DNA of 64,000 nt from Sphingomonas astaxanthinifaciens DSM 22298 (GTDB taxonomy: Bacteria; Pseudomonadota; Alphaproteobacteria; Sphingomonadales; Sphingomonadaceae). Location: the NCBI RefSeq assembly GCF_000711715.1, contig NZ_JONN01000001.1, forward strand, positions 1,302,001 to 1,366,000, written 5' to 3'. The position numbers were made by a program, and so were the translations under genes. The notes under the pieces were generated by a model. It did no database searches, was not told the DNA's origin, and was given only the letters and a program-made list of their open reading frames with translations. This document shows positions 43,341 through 53,063 of the stretch, in pieces (the first letter of the stretch is position 1; each line of letters begins with the position of its first letter).

Positions 43341-43625
43341 CTAGCGCGGATACTGGTCGGACGGCGGCGGCGGCGGCGGCGGCGGCGCGACGGGGTCGGC
43401 GGCGCGCGGGTTGGGCGTCACGTCGATCGGACGGTCGGCGCTGCCGAGCCGGCGCGCATCCTCGGCCTTGCGGCGCTGTTCCTCGTCGTCGTCGGCGAGG
43501 CCCTGCTTGAAGCTCTTCAGGCCCTTGGCGACGTCCCCCATCATCGCGGAGAAGCGGTTGCCGCCGAACAGCAGCAGGACGAGGATGCCCAGGATGATCC
43601 AGTGAATAAGGCTAAACCCGCCCAT
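43341..43625 (-). CDS. tatA: Sec-independent protein translocase subunit TatA
   Basis: This 94-aa protein has the TatA helix (SLIHWIILGILVLLLFGGN), an amphipathic helix with MGDVAKGLKSFKQGL and a tail rich in acidic residues and proline, including a run of eight prolines. Many copies assemble the protein-conducting pore. It is the first gene of the tatABC run on the minus strand. Confidence 0.95.
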   Translation of the reverse strand: MGGFSLIHWIILGILVLLLFGGNRFSAMMGDVAKGLKSFKQGLADDDEEQRRKAEDARRLGSADRPIDVTPNPRAADPVAPPPPPPPPSDQYPR

Positions 43626-43656
43626 GATCGATGAACTCCGTTGACTGGCGAGCTAC

Positions 43657-44226
43657 TTAGTCCTCTTCCCCGCCGCTTTCCAGTTGCAGCATGAGGCTCG
43701 TCTCGTCCACCGGGTCGAGGAGGCCGGCGGCCTGAAGGTCGTCGATGCCCGGCAGATCGCGGCGGCTGGCGAGCCCGAAGTGGGTCAGGAACTCGGGGGT
43801 GGTCGCGTAGAGCAAAGGCCGGCCCGGGCTCTCGCGCCGCCCGGCCGGCCGGACCCAGCCCGCCTCCATCAGGACATCGAGCGTGCCCTTGGCGGTCTGG
43901 ACGCCGCGGATCGCCTCGATCTCGGCCCGGCTGACCGGCTCGTGATAGGCGATGATGCTGAGCGTCTCGGTCGCCGCGCGGGACAGGCGCCGCGGTTCCT
44001 CGCGGGTTCGGCGAAGCAGGTGGGCGAGGTCGGCCGCGGTCTGGAAGTGCCAGCGTCCGCCGCGCTCGACGAGGTTGATCCCGCGCCCGGCATAAAGACC
44101 GGCCAGCGTCTCCAGCGCGCCCGTGATATCGCCCTCGCCCACATAGGCCTCGATGTCGTGCCGGCTGAGCGGCTCGGCGGCGGCGAAGAGCACCGCCTCG
44201 ACCGCGCGGACATAATCCTCGCTCAC
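43657..44226 (-). CDS. scpB: Segregation and condensation protein B
   Basis: This 189-aa protein has two winged-helix domains, with LSRAATETLSIIAYHEPVSR and IRGVQTAKGTLDVLMEAGWV typical of ScpB, and a late LPGIDDL. It forms a complex with ScpA and SMC for chromosome condensation. The GTG at 44226 overlaps the scpA stop (GTGA). tatA follows 31 nt downstream. Confidence 0.94.
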   Translation of the reverse strand: MSEDYVRAVEAVLFAAAEPLSRHDIEAYVGEGDITGALETLAGLYAGRGINLVERGGRWHFQTAADLAHLLRRTREEPRRLSRAATETLSIIAYHEPVSRAEIEAIRGVQTAKGTLDVLMEAGWVRPAGRRESPGRPLLYATTPEFLTHFGLASRRDLPGIDDLQAAGLLDPVDETSLMLQLESGGEED

Positions 44227-44966
44227 CGGCTCGCCACCCTGAGCTCGAGCGGCGCGAACGGCTCTTCCTGGCGCATTTCGAGGCGCCCCTGCCGCGCAAG
44301 CTCGAGCGCCGCGACGAAGGAGGAGGCGAGCGCCGAGCGAGCGAACGCCGGATCATGGCTGGGGACGAGGAAGCGCTCGAGCCGGGTCCATTCGATCGCG
44401 GTCCCGATCAGCGCCGACACCCGTTCGATCGCTTCCTCGAGGGTCAGCACCGCGCGGCGGGCGACGACGTGCATCACCGGTGCGCTCCGGGCGCGGACCT
44501 GCCCATAGGCCGCGGCGAGTTCGAACAGCGAGGCGTCCCACTTGCTCTTGCGGATCTGCCGCAGCCCTTCGGGCGCGCCCCGGACGAAGACGTCGCGGCC
44601 GAGCCGGTCGCGCGCCATCAGGCGTGCGCCCGCCTCGCGCATCGCGTCGAGCCGCTGCAGCCGCAACTGGAGCCGCGCGGCCAGTTCCTCGGGGCTCGGG
44701 TCCTGCGCCGGGTCCTTGGGCAAGAGCAGGCAGCTCTTGAGATAGGCCAGCCAGGCCGCCATCACGAGATAATCGGCCGCGATCTCGAGCTTGAGCGCCT
44801 TGGCGCCCTCGAGATAGGCGAGATATTGCTCGACCAACTCGAGGATCGAGATGTGCTTGAGATCGACCTTCTGGGCCCGGGCGAGGCTCAGCAGGAGGTC
44901 GAGCGGTCCTTCCCACGCGGAGAGATGCAGTTGCAGCGTCTCGTCGTCGGCGGGAAGGAGGGTCAC
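44223..44966 (-). CDS. scpA: Segregation and condensation protein A (kleisin)
   Basis: This 247-aa kleisin bridges SMC heads. Family segments are WEGPLDLLLSLARAQKVDL near the N-terminus, DYLVMAAWLAYLKSCLLLP and a C-terminal winged helix (SSFVAALELARQGRLEMRQ). The first codon appears to be GTG at 44966. nagZ ends 4 nt upstream and scpB overlaps it downstream. Confidence 0.94.
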   Translation of the reverse strand: MTLLPADDETLQLHLSAWEGPLDLLLSLARAQKVDLKHISILELVEQYLAYLEGAKALKLEIAADYLVMAAWLAYLKSCLLLPKDPAQDPSPEELAARLQLRLQRLDAMREAGARLMARDRLGRDVFVRGAPEGLRQIRKSKWDASLFELAAAYGQVRARSAPVMHVVARRAVLTLEEAIERVSALIGTAIEWTRLERFLVPSHDPAFARSALASSFVAALELARQGRLEMRQEEPFAPLELRVASR

Positions 44967-44970
44967 CGCC

Positions 44971-45981
44971 CTATGCCAGCGCCAGGAGCTCGTCCCGGAC
45001 CGCCACCGCCGCGGCGAAGTCCGGCCCGTCCGAACCGCCCACCATCGCGCCCGCCATCGCCCGGGCCAGCCGCGCCTCGGAATCGACCGTCATCGCCCCG
45101 ACATGCGCCGCGACGTCGAGCATCTCGTCGAACTTGCCCGAGCAGTGAAGGGTGAGATCGCAGCCTGCGGCGATCGCCGTGGCCGACCGCTCCCCGGCCG
45201 AGCCCGACAGCGCTTCCATGCCGATATCGTCGGTCATCAGCAGACCGGCAAAGCCGATCCGCTTGCGGATGATTTCCTCGATCACGAACGGCGACTGGCT
45301 CGATGGATGCTCGGGATCCCAGGCTTCGAACAGGATATGCGCGACCATCCCCATCGGCGCTTCGCGCAGCGCCTCGAACGGCTCGAGGTCGAGGTCGAGT
45401 TCCTCGGCCGAAGCACTCACGCGCGGAAGTTGCTTGTGGCTGTCGACCGTCGCGCGGCCGTGGCCGGGCATATGCTTGACCACGCCAACCACGCCCGCCG
45501 AGGCCATTCCGTCGAGCACCGCACGGCCGATTGCGGCGACCTGCATCGGCTCCATGCCATAAGCTCGGTCACCGACGACCTGGTCGGCGTCGGGCTGGCG
45601 GACGTCGAGATTGGGCGCGCAATTGACGTTGATCCCGTGGCTCGCCAGCAGCAGCCCGATCGCCCGCGAATTCAGCCGCGCCGCCTCGATCGCCGAGGAG
45701 GGCGCGGTCTGGTAGAGACGGTCGAACGCCCCGCCGGCGGGAAGCGCCGGCCAGACCGGCGGCTTCATCCGCATCACCCGCCCGCCTTCCTGGTCGATCA
45801 GGATCGGCAGGTCGGCACGGCCGTGAAGGTCGCGCAGCGCCGCGGTCAGCGCCTTCAGTTGATCGGGCTCGCCGCAATTGCGCGCGAACAGGATGTAGCC
45901 CGCCGGATCGACCTCGCGGAAAAAGGCGGTCTCGTCGGCGGTCAGGCTGAGCCCCGACATGCCGTAGATTGCTGCTTGCAT
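44971..45981 (-). CDS. nagZ: Beta-N-acetylhexosaminidase NagZ
   Basis: This 336-aa family-3 glycosidase removes GlcNAc from muropeptides in peptidoglycan recycling. It shows LPILIDQEGGRVMRMKPP near 60 and the catalytic His/Asp loop KHMPGHGRATVDSH near 170, with the nucleophile Asp in LLMTDDIGMEAL near 245. No signal peptide is seen, consistent with its cytoplasmic role. It lies in the conserved run argS-SPOR-SPOR-nagZ-scpA-scpB. Confidence 0.94.
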   Translation of the reverse strand: MQAAIYGMSGLSLTADETAFFREVDPAGYILFARNCGEPDQLKALTAALRDLHGRADLPILIDQEGGRVMRMKPPVWPALPAGGAFDRLYQTAPSSAIEAARLNSRAIGLLLASHGINVNCAPNLDVRQPDADQVVGDRAYGMEPMQVAAIGRAVLDGMASAGVVGVVKHMPGHGRATVDSHKQLPRVSASAEELDLDLEPFEALREAPMGMVAHILFEAWDPEHPSSQSPFVIEEIIRKRIGFAGLLMTDDIGMEALSGSAGERSATAIAAGCDLTLHCSGKFDEMLDVAAHVGAMTVDSEARLARAMAGAMVGGSDGPDFAAAVAVRDELLALA

Positions 45982-45991
45982 GATCGCGCCC

Positions 45992-46651
45992 CTAGCGCGC
46001 CACGAAGCAGGCGTCGCCTGCCGCTTTCAGCAGCTGGCAGGCCTGGCGGGCCTCTTCCGCGCTGCCGAAGCCGGCGCGGAGCCGCTGCCCCTTCTGATAG
46101 GGCACGACGATCTTGGTCGCGCCCGACAGCACCGGGAAGCGGCCGGCAAGCGAATTCCACGCGGCATTGGCCTGCGCAGGATTGTCGTAGAAGCCGAGCT
46201 GGACCGTGCTCCCAGCCGGCCCGGCCGGCACCGCCGCGGCGGCCTCGGGCGCGGCTTCGGCAGCGGCCGGTTCTTCCTTGGGCGCCGCCTTGGGCTTGGC
46301 GATCGGCGCTTCGGGCACGGCGTTCAGGTCGAGCTGGCCGTCCACGTCCTGGCCAGCGCCCGTGGCGAAGGTCGTCTCGCTGTCCCCCGCGACGTCGATT
46401 CCGCCGGGGTCGGTCGGCTTTATCTTGTAGGGCCCTGGCTCGGCCTTGATGAGCGTGGGCGGCCCGCTGCCCTCGTCCGCCTGGCGCTTGCCCAGCCAGT
46501 AGAGCGTGCCCGCGACCAGCGCCGCGGCGAGCAGCACCACGACGATCGCGGCCAGCATCTTGCGTGCCGACAGCGCGGGCGGTTCATCCTCGTCCTCGAC
46601 CGGTTCGAGCCACGGCAGCGGCTCGCCCGTCACCCCTCGCGAAGTCGCCAT
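45992..46651 (-). CDS. SPOR-domain membrane protein (paralog 1)
   Basis: This 219-aa protein has a short cytoplasmic segment, one membrane helix (MLAAIVVVLLAAALVAGTLYWL near 32-53), an Ala/Pro/Glu-rich linker and a C-terminal SPOR domain (VQLGFYDNPAQANAAWNSLA ... RLRAGFGSAEEARQACQLL). SPOR domains bind denuded glycan at division septa. It is next to a second SPOR gene and both start near PWLE, suggesting duplication. Confidence 0.85.
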   Translation of the reverse strand: MATSRGVTGEPLPWLEPVEDEDEPPALSARKMLAAIVVVLLAAALVAGTLYWLGKRQADEGSGPPTLIKAEPGPYKIKPTDPGGIDVAGDSETTFATGAGQDVDGQLDLNAVPEAPIAKPKAAPKEEPAAAEAAPEAAAAVPAGPAGSTVQLGFYDNPAQANAAWNSLAGRFPVLSGATKIVVPYQKGQRLRAGFGSAEEARQACQLLKAAGDACFVAR

Positions 46652-46652
46652 T

Positions 46653-47426
46653 TCAGTACACCACCACGCAGCTCTGCCCCGCCCTCTCGAGCTGCTGGCA
46701 TATGACCGCCGACTGGGCTTGAGAAGAGGTGCCGAGCTGGAGGCGATACATTCGTGTCGGCCGGCCGCCGCCGAGCCCGCGCACGTCGACCGTGTTCACC
46801 ATCTTGGGCTTGGTCGCGAGATAGGGATAGCGCCGGGTGATCTTGCGCCAGCTCTCCTCCGCCTGGGCGCGGGTTGGGAAAGCGCCGAGCTGGACCACCC
46901 GCCCGCGATTGGGATTGGGGTGGTAGACGACGACCGGCGACGGTCCTGTCGGCGGCGGCGCAATGGTCGGATCGTCCGCCGGGAAAGTCGGCCTCGCACT
47001 GCCCTCTTCCGCGGGTTCGGTGCCCGCGCGCGGCCCGGTTGCGACGGGCCGGGCGCTACTGCGCGGGACCGGGCGGGCGCGGCCGCTGGGGCTCGGCGCG
47101 GGTGGTGCGGTGGTGAGCGGCGCGGGCAAGGCCGGATCTCCTGCCGACGCGGCGCCGTTCGATGCCGCCTCAGGCGAGCTATTGACGGGTATGGGCACCG
47201 CTTCCTCTGCCGGAAGCTCGGGCGGCGCAGCCTCGCGCTGGTGAGTCCCAAGCCACCAGGCGCCAAAGCCGACGAGCCCGATCAGCAGGGCGAACAGCAG
47301 GTACCAAGGCCAGAGAAAGCGGCCCCCTCTGACCTTCGGGGTGGAGACGGGGCGAGCGGCGCGGTTCGGGCCGGCGATCGCCGGTTCGTCCTCGAGCCAG
47401 GGCAGGCGCTCGCTCGTCGACCGCAT
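46653..47426 (-). CDS. SPOR-domain membrane protein (paralog 2)
   Basis: This 257-aa protein has the same plan as its neighbour: MRSTSERLPWLEDEPA, one membrane helix (WPWYLLFALLIGLVGFGAWWL), a long Pro/Ala-rich linker (about 65-170) and a C-terminal SPOR domain (GRVVQLGAFPTRAQAEESWR, RLQLGTSSQAQSAVICQQL). It probably localises to the septum. It lies 3 nt after argS and 1 nt before the next SPOR gene. Confidence 0.85.
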   Translation of the reverse strand: MRSTSERLPWLEDEPAIAGPNRAARPVSTPKVRGGRFLWPWYLLFALLIGLVGFGAWWLGTHQREAAPPELPAEEAVPIPVNSSPEAASNGAASAGDPALPAPLTTAPPAPSPSGRARPVPRSSARPVATGPRAGTEPAEEGSARPTFPADDPTIAPPPTGPSPVVVYHPNPNRGRVVQLGAFPTRAQAEESWRKITRRYPYLATKPKMVNTVDVRGLGGGRPTRMYRLQLGTSSQAQSAVICQQLERAGQSCVVVY

Positions 47427-47429
47427 CGG

Positions 47430-49199
47430 CTAGCGCATCTCCTCTGCCGCCTCGACGCCCATCAGCCCCAGTCCGTTCCCGATCACTTGCGCGATCGCCC
47501 CCGCCAGCGCGAGGCGCGCGGCGCTCAATCCGGGCTCGCCGTCGATCAGGAAGCGGCGGCCGGGATCGTCGTTGCCGCGGTTCCACAACGCATGGAAGGC
47601 GGCCGCCAGTTCATAGAGGTAGAAGGCGATGCGGTGCGGCTCGTGCGCGACTGCGGCACTCTCGACCACCCGCGGATAGTGACTGGCGAGGCGGACGAGG
47701 CCCAGTTCCTCGTCGTCGAGCAGGCCGATGTCCGCACCGGCCGAGTCGATCCCCGCCTCGGCTGCCTTGCGCTTGAGGCTGGCGATCCGGGCATGGGCAT
47801 ATTGGACGTAGAAGACCGGATTGTCCTTCGACGCCTCGACCACCTTGGCGAAATCGAAGTCGAGCGGCGTGTCGGCGCGCTTGGTCAGCATGATGAAGCG
47901 CGCGACGTCCTTGCCGACCTCGCGCACGACATCGGCAAGCGTAACGAAATTGCCTGCCCGCTTGCTCATCTTCACCGGTTCGCCGGCGCGCAGCAGCTGG
48001 ACCATCTGGACCAGCTTGACGTCCAGATCGACCTTACCGTCGGTCAGCGCCTGGACCGCGGCCTTGATCCGCTTGACCGTCCCCGAATGGTCGGCGCCCC
48101 AGATGTTCACGAGGTGGTCGGCACTCTCGGCCTTCTGCAGGTGGTAAGCGGCATCGGCGCCGAAATAGGTCCAGCTGCCGTCGGCCTTCTTCATCGGCCG
48201 ATCTTCGTCGTCGCCGAACTGGGTCGAGCGGAACAGCGTCAGCTCGACCGGCTCCCAGGGGTCATGCTCGTCGATGCTCTTGGGCCGCTCGCGCGTGCCC
48301 TCATAGACGAGGCCCTTGGCGCGCAGCGTCTCGAGCGTCCGCTCGGGCGCGCCCGAGGCCTGAAGCTCGGCTTCCGAACTGAACTTGTCGTGGACGATGC
48401 CAAGGAGGCCAAGGTCGTGGCGAATGAGGTCCATCATCGCCGCGACGGTCTTCTGCTTGAAGGCGGGCAACCACTCGGCTTCGGGCGCGGCCACCATCGA
48501 CGAGCCATATTCGGCCGCCAGCAATGCGCCGACCGGCTTCAGATAGTCACCCGGATAGAGCCCTTCGGGGATCTCGCCGATGTCCTCGCCGAGCGCCTCG
48601 CGGTACCTGAGGTGCGCCGAGCGGGCGAGCGTATCGACCTGGCTGCCGGCGTCGTTGACATAATATTCGCGGGTGACCGCAAAGCCTGCCGCCTCGAGCA
48701 GGCTGGCGAGCGCGTCACCCACCACCGCGCCGCGGCAATGACCCATGTGCATCGGCCCGGTCGGATTGGCCGAGACATATTCAACATTGACCCGTTCGCC
48801 CTTGCCCGCGTTCGACAGGCCATAGCGCTGACCCTCGGCGGCGATCCGCACCAGCTCCTCGCGCCAGACGCCCGATTCGAGCCGCAGGTTGATGAAGCCG
48901 GGACCGGCGACCGACACCTCGGCGACGCCCGGAAGCGCCTCGAGCTTCGGCACCAAAAGGCCGGCGAGCGCGCGCGGATTGGTCGCGGCCGCCTTGGCCA
49001 GCACCATCGCGGCATTGGTCGAAAGGTCGCCATGGGTGACATCGCGCGGCGGCTCCACCGTCACGGCGGTGCGCGCCAAGCCCGGCGGCAGGTCGCCCTG
49101 TTCGACCAGCTGGTCGAGGGCCCGGTTCACGTGGTCGGTAAAAGTTGCGAAGATGCTCAAGATGTTGGCAATCGTATCAGCTGTGTCAGGAAGAGACAT
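47430..49199 (-). CDS. argS: Arginine-tRNA ligase
   Basis: This 589-aa class I synthetase has an N-terminal Add-1 domain, the HIGH-like motif ANPTGPMHMGHCRGAVVG near 130, the KMSKS-like KMSKRAGNFVTL near 400 and a C-terminal DALR anticodon-binding domain ending GLMGVEAAEEMR. The ATG at 49199 is used; the first 15 residues (SLPDTADTIANILS) are not conserved, so a slightly later start is possible. It begins the run into the two SPOR genes. Confidence 0.96.
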   Translation of the reverse strand: MSLPDTADTIANILSIFATFTDHVNRALDQLVEQGDLPPGLARTAVTVEPPRDVTHGDLSTNAAMVLAKAAATNPRALAGLLVPKLEALPGVAEVSVAGPGFINLRLESGVWREELVRIAAEGQRYGLSNAGKGERVNVEYVSANPTGPMHMGHCRGAVVGDALASLLEAAGFAVTREYYVNDAGSQVDTLARSAHLRYREALGEDIGEIPEGLYPGDYLKPVGALLAAEYGSSMVAAPEAEWLPAFKQKTVAAMMDLIRHDLGLLGIVHDKFSSEAELQASGAPERTLETLRAKGLVYEGTRERPKSIDEHDPWEPVELTLFRSTQFGDDEDRPMKKADGSWTYFGADAAYHLQKAESADHLVNIWGADHSGTVKRIKAAVQALTDGKVDLDVKLVQMVQLLRAGEPVKMSKRAGNFVTLADVVREVGKDVARFIMLTKRADTPLDFDFAKVVEASKDNPVFYVQYAHARIASLKRKAAEAGIDSAGADIGLLDDEELGLVRLASHYPRVVESAAVAHEPHRIAFYLYELAAAFHALWNRGNDDPGRRFLIDGEPGLSAARLALAGAIAQVIGNGLGLMGVEAAEEMR

Positions 49200-49265
49200 G
49201 TCCTTACGCGAAGCGGGCGGTGACAGTCACCCCCCGTTCAGCCCTTGTCCCCAAGGGGAACGACC

Positions 49266-50639
49266 ATGCGACGCGTGATTCCGCTCAGCCGCTGGCTGAT
49301 GCTCTTCCTCGGGCTCGTCTTCGCCGCGGCCCAGCCTGCCGCCGCCCAGGAGGTCCTGCGCGACAGCGAGACCGAAAAGCTGTTCGCGGACATGTCCAAG
49401 CCGCTGATCGAGGCGGCCCAGCTCGACCCCAAGAACGTCAAGATCGTCCTCATCAACGATCCCGAGATCAACGCCTTCGTCGCCGGCGGGCAGGTGGTCT
49501 ACATCCACACCGGGCTGCTCACGTCGGCCGACAATGCCAACCAGGTCCAGGGCGTCATCGCCCACGAACTTGGCCACGTCGCCGGTGGGCACGCCATTCG
49601 CGGCGGCGAAGCGGCCAAGCAGGCGACCGGGATCACCATCCTCAGCCTGATCCTCGGCGGGCTCGCCATGGCGGCCGGGTCGGGCGACGCGGCGATGGGC
49701 GCGATGGCGATCGGTCAGCAGGCGGCAATGGGCAGTTATCTCGCCTTCACCCGCAGCCAGGAGACCAGCGCCGACCTCGCCGGCGCTTCCTACCTCGCCA
49801 AGGCGGGCATTTCGGGCAAGGGGTCGCTCGACTTCTTCAAGAAGCTGCAGAACCAGGAATATCGCCTCGCGGTCTATGCGACCGACAGCTACAATCGCAC
49901 CCACCCCTTGTCGTCCGAACGCATCTCGACGCTGACCGGCCTCTACCAGAAGGACCCGGCGTGGAGCCGCCCGACCGACCCCGCGCTCGAGGCTCGCTTC
50001 CAGCGCGTCCGTGCCAAGCTGATCGGTTACATCAGCGACAAGACGGCGGTGCTGAGGACCTATCCGACCACCGACCAGAGCGTGCCCGCGCATTACGCCC
50101 GCGCTTATGCCTATCACCGGATGGGCGACCGCGAGAAGGCGCTGGCCGAGGCCGACGCCCTGCTCGCGACCGCGCCGCGCGACCCCTTCTACCTCGAACT
50201 CAAGGGGCAGATCCTGCTCGAGAGCGGACGCCCCGCCGAGGCCGTGCCGGTGCTCCGCCAGTCGGTCGCGGTCGCACCCGACCAGCCGATGATCCAGGCA
50301 ATGCTCGGCCACGCCCTCCTCTCGACCGAGAAGCCCGAGAATCTGACCGAGGCCGAGAAGGTGCTCAAGGCCTCGATCGGCCGCGACAACGAGCAGCCCT
50401 TCGCCTGGTACCAGCTCGGCATGATCTACGACCGGAAGGGCGATCCCGCCCGCGCCGCCCTCGCGACCGCCGAGCGCTACAACCTCGAAGGTAATGCCAA
50501 GCTCGCGCTCGTCAGTGCCAAGTCGGCGATGCAGGGCATCCCGCAGGGCTCGCCCGATTACATTCGCGCGCAGGACATCGCGATGGTATCGCAGGTCGAA
50601 GTCGACAAGGACAAGAAGAAGGGCAAGCGCGAGCAGTGA
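49266..50639 (+). CDS. Periplasmic M48 metalloprotease with TPR repeats (BepA-like)
   Basis: This 457-aa exported zinc protease has a signal peptide (RWLMLFLGLVFAAAQPAAAQ), the zinc motif VIAHELGHVAGGH near 105 and the third ligand Glu in SQETSADLAGASYL. The C-terminal half has TPR repeats (YARAYAYHRMGDREKALAEA and later copies). The layout matches BepA/YfgC, which handles outer membrane protein assembly. The ATG at 49266 follows AAGGGGA. It is coupled to the downstream DsbA-like gene by GTGA. Confidence 0.92.
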   Translation: MRRVIPLSRWLMLFLGLVFAAAQPAAAQEVLRDSETEKLFADMSKPLIEAAQLDPKNVKIVLINDPEINAFVAGGQVVYIHTGLLTSADNANQVQGVIAHELGHVAGGHAIRGGEAAKQATGITILSLILGGLAMAAGSGDAAMGAMAIGQQAAMGSYLAFTRSQETSADLAGASYLAKAGISGKGSLDFFKKLQNQEYRLAVYATDSYNRTHPLSSERISTLTGLYQKDPAWSRPTDPALEARFQRVRAKLIGYISDKTAVLRTYPTTDQSVPAHYARAYAYHRMGDREKALAEADALLATAPRDPFYLELKGQILLESGRPAEAVPVLRQSVAVAPDQPMIQAMLGHALLSTEKPENLTEAEKVLKASIGRDNEQPFAWYQLGMIYDRKGDPARAALATAERYNLEGNAKLALVSAKSAMQGIPQGSPDYIRAQDIAMVSQVEVDKDKKKGKREQ

Positions 50640-51352
50640 GCGAGGCAAGGGGGGGAAGCGGCTGGGGCGCGGCACTGGCGGGCGCGGCAGGGGGTGCGAT
50701 CGCCACCATCGTGTTGGCCGTGGGCGCGGTGCAGAGCGGCTGGGCCGGCCAGCTCGTCCGCAAGGCGATGCTCGACAATCCCGGGATCCTGATGGAGACC
50801 GCCGACGCGCTCCGCGACCAGCAGCATGCCCCCGTCCTCACCGCCAATCGCCAGGCGATCGAGACTCCGTTCGGCTCCTCATGGGAAGGGGCGAAGGACG
50901 CCGACGTCACCCTGGTCGAATTCTACGATTACGCCTGCGGCTATTGCAAAGCCTCGCTCCCGGTCATCGACAAGCTGGTGAAGGAAGATCCAAAGCTCCG
51001 GGTTGTCTACCGCGAATTCCCCATCCTCGGCCCCGAAAGCGAGGCTGCCTCGCGGCTTGCGCTCGCGGCCAGCAAGTCGGGGCGCTTCATGGCGTTTCAC
51101 GACGCGCTCTATGCCGCGGGCCGGCCCAGCGAGCAGACCTTGGCCCAGGCCGCGGCGGCCGCGGGGTTGCCGGCGGCAATTCCCTCGAGCCCCGAATTCG
51201 ATGCCGAGCTTCGCCGCAACTTCCAGCTCGCCCAGCAGCTCGGCGCGACCGGCACGCCGCTGTTCGTGGTCGGCGACCGGGTGATGAACGGTGCGGTCGG
51301 CTATGAGGCGCTCAAGGAAGCCATCGCCGCGGCCCGCGCCAAGAACGGCTGA
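50636..51352 (+). CDS. DsbA-family thiol oxidoreductase, membrane-anchored
   Basis: This 238-aa protein has an N-terminal membrane anchor (ALAGAAGGAIATIVLAVGAV) and a thioredoxin fold with the active-site CXXC in EFYDYACGYCKAS near 98 and the cis-Pro loop GATGTPLFVVGD near 205. It probably makes or isomerises disulfides in the periplasm. GTG at 50636 overlaps the end of the M48 gene. A strong terminator follows. Confidence 0.92.
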   Translation: MSEARGGSGWGAALAGAAGGAIATIVLAVGAVQSGWAGQLVRKAMLDNPGILMETADALRDQQHAPVLTANRQAIETPFGSSWEGAKDADVTLVEFYDYACGYCKASLPVIDKLVKEDPKLRVVYREFPILGPESEAASRLALAASKSGRFMAFHDALYAAGRPSEQTLAQAAAAAGLPAAIPSSPEFDAELRRNFQLAQQLGATGTPLFVVGDRVMNGAVGYEALKEAIAAARAKNG

Positions 51353-51407
51353 GCCACCGGGGCGCTGGCCCCTGTGGCGCTCGTTTTCCCACGTTTCCTG
51401 ATAAAGA

Positions 51408-51435
51408 AATGGCCCGGTCTTTCGACCGGGCCATT
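51408..51435. terminator. Intrinsic terminator
   Basis: AATGGCCCGGTC (51408-51419), loop TTTC, GACCGGGCCATT (51424-51435), then CCCTTTT. This is a perfect 12-bp stem with a T-rich tail for the plus strand, ending the M48-DsbA operon. AAAGA precedes it, so it can also act on the convergent beta-barrel gene. Confidence 0.92.
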
Positions 51436-51461
51436 CCCTTTTACGCGATATCCGCGAACGC

Positions 51462-52520
<1,059 letters not shown>

Positions 52521-52692
52521 ATGTTTTCCTTCTGGGTTGATGTGGATCAACGCCCGCCCAACCCCCGCCCCCGGCGAAGGTTTCCTTGGATCACGGGTCC
52601 GAACGCTCCTCGGGACAAAAGTGCGACTTTCCTGCCACACTTCGCCAGGGCCCGAGATCGCGCCGGGCCCGGTCCTCGCTTATGGTAAACCA

Positions 52693-52953
52693 ATGAATCT
52701 CGACGATCTTCTCATTCGCTATTTCGCCGCGACCGACCTTTCGGCGGTCTCGCCGGCAATGCTCGAGGCAGGAATCGACCGGCTGCGGGTCGACTTCGGC
52801 CTCGCGACCGATCGCGCCCAGCGCTTCGCCTTGTGGTCGCTGCTGTTCCTGCTCGGTGCCGCGCCCGACCTCGACGTCGCCTTCCCCGAGCCTGCCGACC
52901 GCGACGCTGCCCGCAACTTCATGGACCTGATGGATCGCGGTTCGGACGACTGA
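52693..52953 (+). CDS. Small conserved hypothetical protein
   Basis: This 86-aa acidic, helical protein begins MNLDDLLIRYFAATDLSAV and continues RAQRFALWSLLFLLGAAPDLD, probably soluble. The region before the ATG at 52693 lacks coding features, so longer starts were not used. It lies between the divergent beta-barrel gene and the BTAD regulator. The family is not recognised. Confidence 0.6.
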   Translation: MNLDDLLIRYFAATDLSAVSPAMLEAGIDRLRVDFGLATDRAQRFALWSLLFLLGAAPDLDVAFPEPADRDAARNFMDLMDRGSDD

Positions 52954-53063
52954 GCGGACGCCTTGGCGGCGCGAACCTAATCTCCGTGTTCAACCCGGAT
53001 TGACCGCATGGACGATACGCCGGGTTTGCGGCATGATCGCGCGCGTTTCGGGGGCGCTCGATC